Assembly: GCF_902762735.1 (NCBI RefSeq)
Contig: NZ_CACWPP010000012.1
Location: forward strand, 1 to 43,207
Direction of reading: 5' to 3'
DNA length: 43,207 nt
Source of the DNA: an uncultured Ruminococcus sp.
GTDB lineage: Bacteria > Bacillota > Clostridia > Oscillospirales > Ruminococcaceae
Both the position numbers and the translations under genes were made by a program. This document shows, one piece after another, positions 37,531 to 43,207 of this stretch; within the stretch, counting starts at the first letter, position 1, and the number at the start of each line of letters is the position of its first letter. The notes under the pieces were generated by a model, which had not been told where the DNA came from, searched no databases, and worked only from the letters and a program-made list of their open reading frames with translations.

Positions 37531-37693
37531 TATAATTATCCCTTTAGCACACCGACTAAAAATGCGGTAAACAAAAGGATAATTGAGCGTTGTATATTTT
37601 TCCCCCGCCGCAGGCGGGGGAAAAATATACGCCAAGAACCTTAAGTTCTGTATAGCCGCTGTTTTTGTGGTGTGTCAGCGGGATAACCACATA
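37531..37693. repeat. Palindromic element, family 2, copy 3
   Basis: 163 bp, inverted relative to the copy at 30931. Ends TATAATTATCCCTTTAGCAC and GTGTGTCAGCGGGATAACCA. The core hairpin TATATTTTTCCCCCGCC pairs with GGCGGGGGAAAAATATA. It carries about 11 extra bases (near AGCCGCTG) not in copy 2. It lies between the DUF4491 terminator and the end of the sugar permease gene. Confidence 0.9.
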
Positions 37694-37713
37694 TAAATAT
37701 AATAAATATAGCT

Positions 37714-38685
37714 TTATTCCTTAACGCCGCCTATTGTCAGACCTGCAACGAAGTATCTCTGAAGGAAGGGATACAGTATGATTATCGGCAGGGAAGTGAT
37801 AACTGTTGCCGCCGCTCTTATCGAGGTAGGTGTTACAGTTGCGGTGGAATGCTGAGCGGTTTCAGCGGTCGCTTTCTGGTTAGTTACCGAGCTTAACAGC
37901 TTCATCAGCTCATACTGGAGGGTGGTCAGGTCATCATCCATCTTGTTGTACAGCATCGCATCGAACCAGCTGTTCCACTGTCCTACTGCGGTGAACAGTG
38001 CAACAGTCGCGATAACGGGCATGCACAGCGGGAAGATTATCTTGATGAAGATGGTCAGATGACCTGCGCCGTCTATCATCGCAGACTCTGCAAGGCTGTC
38101 AGGCAGACCGTTCATGTAAGTCCTCAGCACCAGCATGCTGAATGCGGGCACCATGCCAGGCAGTATGTATACAAGGAAACTGTTTGTCAGACCGAGATTT
38201 TTGTAAACGATGAATATGGGAATAAGACCGCCCGAAACATACATCGTTACAACGTACAGCAGTGAGAGCTGTTTTTTGAACAGGAATTCCTTTCTGCTGA
38301 GAATGTAAGCCAGCAGGGCAGTCACCAGAGTGGAGGTGACAGTGCCTATCACCGTTCTCAGCACGCTTGTCCTTGCGGCAGCGAACATGCTCTGCTTGCC
38401 GAGAACTGTCTCATAGTTTTTGAGCGTGAATACGCGGGGCACAAGTGTAATGCCGCCTTTCAGCGCATCAAGACCGTCATTGAACGATACTGCCACCATG
38501 TTGAGCAGGGGGTAGAGTATGATGATGGTAAATATGACCATAAAAATAGTATTGATCGTATCGAACACCATATCGCCCTTTGAGCGGCGGCTCATTATGC
38601 CGTGTTTGGTATTAGCGCCGATGTCCTCAGACTTGCGCTTTTTGCCCGTCCGGGGGGCGGGAAGTGTTTTTGTAAGTTCTGCCAT
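37714..38685 (-). CDS. Carbohydrate ABC transporter permease, LplC/YtcP type
   Basis: 323 residues, six membrane helices after a polar N-terminus of about 30 residues. The EAA-loop segment GLPDSLAESAMIDGAGHLTI is present at about 200-220, as is the terminal LQRYFVAGLTIGGVKE typical of LplC/YtcP. It is last in the LplA-LplB-LplC order, which runs on the minus strand from 41476. The ATPase is not encoded here. As in related systems, a shared MsmX-like ATPase elsewhere is likely to energise it. Confidence 0.92.
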   Translation of the reverse strand: MAELTKTLPAPRTGKKRKSEDIGANTKHGIMSRRSKGDMVFDTINTIFMVIFTIIILYPLLNMVAVSFNDGLDALKGGITLVPRVFTLKNYETVLGKQSMFAAARTSVLRTVIGTVTSTLVTALLAYILSRKEFLFKKQLSLLYVVTMYVSGGLIPIFIVYKNLGLTNSFLVYILPGMVPAFSMLVLRTYMNGLPDSLAESAMIDGAGHLTIFIKIIFPLCMPVIATVALFTAVGQWNSWFDAMLYNKMDDDLTTLQYELMKLLSSVTNQKATAETAQHSTATVTPTSIRAAATVITSLPIIILYPFLQRYFVAGLTIGGVKE

Positions 38686-38700
38686 TTTCTGCGCCCTCCT

Positions 38701-39621
38701 TTAGTACAGACTTTCTTCGCCCATCGCCTTAGCGGTGGTATTTGCTATGACTATAAGTATGATGCTGACAAGGCTCTTGAATATACCTGCCGCAGTACCG
38801 ATGGCGTAATTGCCCTTGCCGATGCCGTAGTTCAGCACGTAGATGTCGATAGTTTCGGATACCGACTTTACAAGGTCGTTGCCCAGCAGATATTGCAGTT
38901 CAAAGCCGACATTCAGTACGTTGCCGACATTCATTATCAGCAGTATCAGTATGGTGGGCTTGAGACCCGGCAGAGTTATGTGCCAGATGCGTCTCATTCT
39001 GCCTGCGCCGTCTATCGAAGCCGCCTCATACAGGTCGGGGTTGATGGAAGTTATCGCCGCCAGATAGATTATGCTGTCCCAGCCCGTTTCTTTCCAGCGG
39101 TTCGCGAATGCCACTATCCACCAGAAGTATTTCGGTTCAGCAAGCCACTGTACGGGTTTGTCGATAAATCCCACTGCCATCAGCACCTTATTGATAGTGC
39201 CGTTCTCCATCGAAAGGACATCGAACACGATGCCTGTCAGAATTATCATTGACAGGAAGTGAGGCAGATAGGAAATGGTCTGCACAAACTTTTTGCCGAT
39301 GCTGAAGCGGAACTCACTCAGCAGAATGGCGAAGATTATGGGGCAGACAGTGCCGAGAATCAGATTTATGACACCCATCGCAAGTGTGTTTCTCACGCAG
39401 AGTATGAAGTCATTGTTTCTGAACAGAAACCTGAAATTTTCAAGTCCTATGAATTCCGAGTGGAACAGACCGTCGCGGGGCTTGTATCGCTGGAAAGCCA
39501 TCAGCCAGCCCACCAGCGGCGCGTAGTTGAATATTATGACATACACTACAAAAGGTATGCTCAGCAGAAGAAGTGACTTCTGATTTTTCAGCTTTTTGGC
39601 AAAATCAGGGTCTTTGAACAT
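38701..39621 (-). CDS. Carbohydrate ABC transporter permease, LplB/YteP type
   Basis: 306 residues from ATG 39621 (GGAGG 8 nt upstream; the ORF continues further upstream without a ribosome site). Six membrane helices. The EAA loop is DLYEAASIDGAGRMRRIWHI at about 195-215, and the ending FKSLVSIILIVIANTTAKAM is typical. It starts 160 nt after the solute-binding protein gene, with a strong hairpin between them that probably sets the binding protein in excess over the permeases. LplC follows 15 nt later. Confidence 0.93.
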   Translation of the reverse strand: MFKDPDFAKKLKNQKSLLLLSIPFVVYVIIFNYAPLVGWLMAFQRYKPRDGLFHSEFIGLENFRFLFRNNDFILCVRNTLAMGVINLILGTVCPIIFAILLSEFRFSIGKKFVQTISYLPHFLSMIILTGIVFDVLSMENGTINKVLMAVGFIDKPVQWLAEPKYFWWIVAFANRWKETGWDSIIYLAAITSINPDLYEAASIDGAGRMRRIWHITLPGLKPTILILLIMNVGNVLNVGFELQYLLGNDLVKSVSETIDIYVLNYGIGKGNYAIGTAAGIFKSLVSIILIVIANTTAKAMGEESLY

Positions 39622-39724
39622 TTTGTTGCACCTCCGAGAATATATATCCCAAATTCCCCAAGACAAAGATATTTGCCAAAGGCGGCAGGGGACAGATCGC
39701 CGTGTTTACATTGTTGCCATGATA

Positions 39725-39745
39725 CAGCCCCCGTAGCGGGGGCTG
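39725..39745 (-). terminator. Hairpin between lplA-like and lplB-like genes
   Basis: Perfect eight-pair stem CAGCCCCC/GGGGGCTG with loop GTAGC and no T-tract. It is suited to partial termination or 3'-end protection of the binding-protein message. Confidence 0.65.
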
Positions 39746-39781
39746 ATATGACAAAGTTATTTTAGGAAGAGTAGAAGTCAA

Positions 39782-41476
39782 TTAAGATTTGCCGTTTGCA
39801 ACGTCGATCCTTCTCTGGATCTCAGCGTCGAAAGCGGGCAGCAGAACGCCGTCAACATCGCACTTCTTGTGGTAAACATCGAGATACTCTTTCCAAGCAG
39901 TATCGAAGTCTTCAGCTATGCAGACCTTAGGCAGGTACTCATGCTTAACGGAAGCCATGTCAGCCCATACCTGACCTTCGGGAGTATCGGTAGTAAGTGC
40001 GTTGGAGTAAGACCACATCGGGAACCATGGCTCGTTCTTCTGTGCGGGGTCGCAAAGTTCAACGTAGGTCTTTACGCCGTAAGCATCGAAGCATTCCTTT
40101 ACCTCGTCACTCAGCGACTCATAGAACTCTGTTGCCTGGTGCTGAGGGTCACAGCCGTTGATGCCGTCGTGATCCATGCCGCTGTAATTCGGGAAGTAAG
40201 CATATGGGCAGAGGTTTGCGTTCATGTAAGCCTGATCTTCGGAGTTTCTTCTCATCTCATCGGTACGTGTGAACACGCCGTCTTCGCCCTTGTTGTAGTT
40301 TACGCCCTCAAGACCCCAGTTTCTCATGGTCAGTATCTCGGGGTCGAGCAGGTCGTTCATAAACTGCATAGCGCCTTCGGGATCTTTGCAGGATACGGTT
40401 ATGCCGACACCGTTGGAAACGTCCAGTGCGGAGTTGGAGTGCCAGTGCTCGTCCATGCCCTTGTCGATGGTGATGCCTACGGGAACATAAGTGCAGTCAT
40501 CAAGACCTGCCGCCTTGATAGCGTTCTCACCGTCGTTGAAATCCCAGTGCTGGTCAACCATGCCGCAGACTCTTCCTGTGGACAGCTTGGAGATGTATGC
40601 ATCGTAGTTCATGGTGAATGTTTCGGGGTCGATGATGCCCTTCTTGTACTCATCGTTCAGCTTTCTGAAATATCTCTCAGCTGTGGGAGTGGTGTTGTAG
40701 TCGATAGCCTTGTGTGTTTCTCTGTCAACGATGCAGCAGCCGTCGTTGGGATAACCGTCCAGGAAGAAAGGTGCGTTCTCAAGGCAGAAATATCTCCAGT
40801 CATCGCAGAGTATCTCATAGCCGATGTTGGGAGTGCCGTCCTCCATAGTGGGGTTGGCTTCAACGTACCTTTCTATCAGGTCGAAGTATTCATCGAGAGT
40901 TTCTATCTTGGGATAGCCTGCCCATTTCAGAACTCTTGTCTGTATCCAGAATGCTTCATCGTTGTGTACGCAGGTGGTGTCGTGATCCCAGATGTTGCCG
41001 AACTGAGGGATTATGTAAACGTGACCGTCATCAGCCCTGATGGAGTTCCACTGTGCTTCTGTGTAGAAGTTCTTGATGTTGGGGTAGTTGTCCCAGAGTT
41101 CATCTATTGCGATGAAAGCGCCTGCTTCGACCATTCTTGCCATGCCTGACGAAGCGTCAACGAAATCGGGGTAGTCGCCGCCTGCTATCATAACACCGAT
41201 AGCTTCCTCAGCGGTCTGACCTGTCAGCCACTTCATGTCGCACTTTGCGCCGATCTTTTCAGCGATAGCGTCCTGTACAACGTTGTTGTCGTCAAGCTCG
41301 TTGCCCGGTACTGCAAAGAATGCGCTGAAAACCTTTACATCAACTTCATCACCGTTTGAGTTGGTGACTTTCTCGGTCTTCTGTTCACTCTTGCTGCTTA
41401 CGTTGCCGCATGCCGCCATGCCGAGCGCCATAACAAATGCCAGTGTGAATGCGGCTGCTTTCTTGATCTGTTTCAT
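39782..41476 (-). CDS. Extracellular solute-binding lipoprotein, LplA/YtcQ type
   Basis: 564 residues from ATG 41476 (GGAGG upstream). Lipobox MAAC, C23, then a full-length binding protein of the large clostridial oligosaccharide class, about 550 residues. It has aromatic-rich binding surface segments such as WRYFCLENAPFFLDGYPNDG, YFDLIERYVEANPTMEDGTP and CPYAYFPNYSGMDHDGINGC. Such LplABC importers carry plant oligosaccharides (xylan, pectin or mannan breakdown products); the actual sugar is not readable. First gene of the operon, under the promoter at 41552. Confidence 0.92.
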   Translation of the reverse strand: MKQIKKAAAFTLAFVMALGMAACGNVSSKSEQKTEKVTNSNGDEVDVKVFSAFFAVPGNELDDNNVVQDAIAEKIGAKCDMKWLTGQTAEEAIGVMIAGGDYPDFVDASSGMARMVEAGAFIAIDELWDNYPNIKNFYTEAQWNSIRADDGHVYIIPQFGNIWDHDTTCVHNDEAFWIQTRVLKWAGYPKIETLDEYFDLIERYVEANPTMEDGTPNIGYEILCDDWRYFCLENAPFFLDGYPNDGCCIVDRETHKAIDYNTTPTAERYFRKLNDEYKKGIIDPETFTMNYDAYISKLSTGRVCGMVDQHWDFNDGENAIKAAGLDDCTYVPVGITIDKGMDEHWHSNSALDVSNGVGITVSCKDPEGAMQFMNDLLDPEILTMRNWGLEGVNYNKGEDGVFTRTDEMRRNSEDQAYMNANLCPYAYFPNYSGMDHDGINGCDPQHQATEFYESLSDEVKECFDAYGVKTYVELCDPAQKNEPWFPMWSYSNALTTDTPEGQVWADMASVKHEYLPKVCIAEDFDTAWKEYLDVYHKKCDVDGVLLPAFDAEIQRRIDVANGKS

Positions 41477-41551
41477 AAATATAACCTCCATAAAAACGTT
41501 TAGTTTAGCTTTGAACATATTAGCTAAATTTTGTTTTCTTTTCTTGAGATT

Positions 41552-41580
41552 ATTATAGCAGATAAATCGTAATTTGTGAA
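41552..41580 (-). promoter_or_regulatory. Promoter of the sugar ABC operon
   Basis: Minus strand: TTCACA, 17 nt, TATAAT. The leader is about 70 nt. Confidence 0.75.
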
Positions 41581-41598
41581 TACTTATAACGAAATTAA

Positions 41599-41641
41599 GC
41601 AATAATTGCAAATACTTTTGACCAAATCAGCAAAATTTGCT
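41599..41641. promoter_or_regulatory. Palindromes upstream of the sugar operon promoter
   Basis: GCAATAATTGC (41599-41609) and AGCAAAATTTGCT (41629-41641) are perfect palindromes just upstream of the -35 box, suited to a repressor or AraC-type activator. No regulator gene is adjacent. The remaining AT-rich bases to 41845 show nothing else. Confidence 0.4.
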
Positions 41642-41845
41642 TAATTTGAGTTAACACTAGAAAAAAGTAAACAAAAATTGTTAAGCACTGCGCAATTTTT
41701 GACTAGAATAATTATTGCTGAATGTGCTATATTAATATATTTATGAAATCGTTATCATGTAAATGAATGCTTTTGTGTGCATTGAACATATATCTGTGAA
41801 TGAGATATACTGCCTTTGTATGTTAAGAACAAGATAATTGTGATA

Positions 41846-41874
41846 TTGACATTGATTTGTTGTTGTGTTATAAT
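41846..41874 (+). promoter_or_regulatory. Promoter of the phosphatase gene
   Basis: TTGACA, 17 nt, TATAAT: perfect consensus. Leader of about 38 nt. Confidence 0.92.
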
Positions 41875-41918
41875 TATATGTGTAATTTATTACCGTATCA
41901 TATTAAGGAGAAACTCAC

Positions 41919-42620
41919 ATGGCTACTTATGTTATGAGCGATATTCACGGCGAATACGAAAAGTACCTTTTGATGCTGGAGAAGATACAGCTGAAAAGCG
42001 ATGATACTTTGTTTATACTGGGTGATGTGGTCGATCGCGGTGCAAGACCCGTCGATGTGCTGAAAGATATGATGAAGCGCCCGAATGTCTACCCGCTTAT
42101 GGGCAACCATGACCTGCTGGCGATAGACATTCTGCACAAGCTGAATGTGGAGATAACCGAAGAGAATTATTCAAACCATCTCAGCACCGAGACCATGACC
42201 GAACTTATCGACTGGCTGAAAGACGGCGGCGGTCCGACGCTGGGGCAGTTTCGCGGGCTTAGTGCGGCTGAACGGCGCGATGTTCTCGATTATATGGAAG
42301 AGTTCAGTCTGTGCGAAGCGGTAGATGTCAACGAAAAGACTTATGTGATGGTGCATGCGGGTCTGGGGAATTTCCGCAAGGGCAAAAAGCTGAGGGACTA
42401 CACCTTGCAGGAACTTCTGATGGACAGGCACGACCCCGAAAAAGATTACTTTGAGGACGATGACATATATGTGATAACGGGGCACACTCCCACCGTTTTG
42501 ATCTGCGGCAAGCCCGAGATATATCAGAGCCACCACAATATCTTTATCGACTGCGGCGCGTGCATGGGCGGCAGGCTGGCGTGTCTTTGCCTTGATACTA
42601 TGGAAGAATTTTATATCTGA
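41919..42620 (+). CDS. PPP-family metallophosphatase (serine/threonine phosphatase-like)
   Basis: 233 residues. The two-metal site is complete: D8/H10 (MSDIHGE), D36 and D39 (GDVVDRG), N63/H64/D65 (GNHD), then VMVHAGL and VITGHTP. This is the bacterial PPP class (like PrpE, ApaH-related and diadenosine or protein phosphatases). Substrate is not determined; protein dephosphorylation or Ap4A cleavage is possible. AAGGAG precedes the ATG by 9 nt. Single gene with its own consensus promoter and terminator. Confidence 0.92.
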   Translation: MATYVMSDIHGEYEKYLLMLEKIQLKSDDTLFILGDVVDRGARPVDVLKDMMKRPNVYPLMGNHDLLAIDILHKLNVEITEENYSNHLSTETMTELIDWLKDGGGPTLGQFRGLSAAERRDVLDYMEEFSLCEAVDVNEKTYVMVHAGLGNFRKGKKLRDYTLQELLMDRHDPEKDYFEDDDIYVITGHTPTVLICGKPEIYQSHHNIFIDCGACMGGRLACLCLDTMEEFYI

Positions 42621-42624
42621 ACCG

Positions 42625-42660
42625 TGACCCGCAGTGCGCTGTGCCTGCGGGTCATTTTTT
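42625..42660 (+). terminator. Terminator of the phosphatase gene
   Basis: Nine-pair stem TGACCCGCA/TGCGGGTCA, then TTTTTT. The T-tract overlaps the end of the minus-strand gene at 42652. Confidence 0.92.
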
Positions 42661-43050
42661 GCAGATAAGCCTGTTGTGTTCGCGGAGTTTTGCGGCTTCC
42701 ACAGGGTCAGTCTCAGCTGTTGTAAGCGCATAGCCGCTGAGAGTCCGATACAGTTCAAAACCGCTGTTTTGCCTATCTAAGCGCTCGCAGACATCTTCGG
42801 CGGAAGGGAAGTACTCGGGCGGGAGATAAGCGTCCATCGTAAGGCGCACGCCGCCGCAGTATCGGCTGATGCGTATGCCGCCCCGCACTTCGCCTTCGCC
42901 GTCTGCCGAAAGATGCGCCCGCACTGCCGCCAGAAATATGAGCGCACTAACTTTCTTCTCGCGGAAGTCCTCAAAACTCAGCCCCAGTTCAGAAAGTTCA
43001 CCCGCGCCCACCAGCACCGAAACTCTTCTGCCGCGCCTGCGTATCTTCAT
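42652..43050 (-). CDS. Small protein of unknown function (weakly MecA-like N-terminus)
   Basis: 132 residues, with GGGGGTGG before the ATG. The beginning (VSVLVGAGELSELGLSFEDF followed by a run to LAAVRAHL) faintly recalls the N-terminal domain of MecA adaptor proteins, and the middle (GGIRISRYCGGVRLTMDAYL) is a beta segment. No catalytic motif is visible. I do not regard the MecA relation as established. The stop lies within the T-tract of the phosphatase terminator. Confidence 0.6.
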   Translation of the reverse strand: MKIRRRGRRVSVLVGAGELSELGLSFEDFREKKVSALIFLAAVRAHLSADGEGEVRGGIRISRYCGGVRLTMDAYLPPEYFPSAEDVCERLDRQNSGFELYRTLSGYALTTAETDPVEAAKLREHNRLICKK

Positions 43051-43103
43051 ATTACCACCCCCGAATATGTTATGCGGTCTTGCAGAAATGTGTTACAGTC
43101 CGC

Positions 43104-43132
43104 AAAAAAGGACACCTGTGGGAGGTGTCCTT
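43104..43132 (-). terminator. Terminator of the gene entering from the right edge
   Basis: Ten-pair stem AAGGACACCT/AGGTGTCCTT with loop GTGGG; on the minus strand it is followed by TTTTTT. Confidence 0.88.
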
Positions 43133-43139
43133 GCCTGTT

Positions 43140-43207
43140 TTATCGGGCTGTTTTTCTCTTTACGAGACTTGCTGTCAGCAGTGTGCAGGTCAGCAGTGCG
43201 GGCGAAA
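43140..43207 (-). CDS. C-terminal end of a membrane protein (partial)
   Basis: The last 21 codons of a minus-strand gene are inside the window, ending TAA at 43140-43142, just before a terminator. They encode a hydrophobic stretch (ALLTCTLLTASLV) followed by KRKTAR, the pattern of a final membrane helix with a positive cytoplasmic tail. This also occurs at the end of sortase substrates, but the LPxTG motif, if any, lies outside the window. Confidence 0.6.
   Translation of the reverse strand, partial: SPALLTCTLLTASLVKRKTAR

Noticed and set aside
39869-41149. 426-codon open frame antisense to the solute-binding protein gene
   Set aside because: It mirrors the codon pattern of the real gene, lacks a ribosome site and has no recognisable domain. 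Other long antisense frames (for example 22625-23785 and 15708-16670) were dropped for the same reason.
1-43207. CRISPR array, prophage or integrative element
   Set aside because: No regularly spaced identical repeats with unique spacers, no integrase, recombinase, portal or relaxase genes, and no transposase was found. The repeats seen are palindromic and dispersed.
43140-43207. LPxTG sortase substrate at the right edge
   Set aside because: The hydrophobic-plus-KRK tail fits, but the motif itself would lie outside the window and cannot be seen.

Overview
The window looks like chromosome of an anaerobic, low-to-mid GC Gram-positive gut bacterium of the Oscillospiraceae, closest in style to Ruminococcus (R. 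albus type). The signs are lipoproteins with Ser/Ala/Lys/Glu-rich linkers after the lipobox, a clostripain (C11) protein with BspA-type leucine-rich repeats, DUF4491 and DUF4418 proteins, an LplABC-type sugar importer, strong AGGAGG ribosome sites and very regular vegetative promoters (TTGACx, 17 nt, TATAAT). The taxonomic call is an inference.

Layout. 1-2470: end of an unidentified gene fused to a repeat element, a tRNA-Leu(CAA), a two-gene operon of a stand-alone CheY and a CheX-like protein with an MshEN-like N-terminus, then repeats. 2471-8566: ricT (PSP1), a zinc-dependent phospholipase C-like protein, a small membrane protein and a 2-hydroxyacid dehydrogenase on the plus strand. They converge on holB, darA (c-di-AMP receptor), an Orn/Lys/Arg decarboxylase-like enzyme and a sigma-region-4-like regulator on the minus strand. 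This is a rearranged form of the yaaO-darA-holB-ricT neighbourhood of Firmicutes. 8567-12376: a DUF896 protein with a WYL regulator, and three small membrane proteins.

12996-28350 is the centrepiece, an iron and electron-transfer island. It holds FTR1 permease (with a fused TM2 domain), a P19/Tp34-type lipoprotein, a DUF2318 membrane protein, two FtsX-type permeases, their ATPase, a flavinylatable FMN-binding lipoprotein, an unknown anchored protein, a cytochrome b-like membrane protein, a fumarate-reductase-type flavoprotein and its three-cluster iron-sulfur subunit. The iron-sulfur gene has its own promoter and is translationally joined to a transglutaminase-like protein, followed by DUF4418, a third FtsX permease and another ATPase. 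My reading (inference) is an iron importer to which a membrane electron-transfer module has been attached, so that electrons could be delivered to an extracytoplasmic flavoprotein and iron reduced or released outside the membrane. The first part (FTR1/P19/DUF2318/ABC) is a known type. The cytochrome b, fumarate-reductase-like and unknown 172-residue parts are what make this locus unusual.

28516-43207: an SDR epimerase-like protein, an iron-dependent alcohol dehydrogenase, the large C11/LRR lipoprotein, a C39-like protein that seems to lack its catalytic histidine, a lipoprotein, DUF4491, a sugar ABC importer (minus strand), a PPP-type phosphatase, a small protein of unknown function and the tail of a membrane protein.

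Repeats are abundant. There are three families of short palindromic elements with terminal inverted repeats. Two of them share an interchangeable G/C-rich central hairpin whose stem varies by compensating changes. In addition, a pair of tandem elements upstream of the flavoprotein gene share a core but have unrelated, self-complementary arms.
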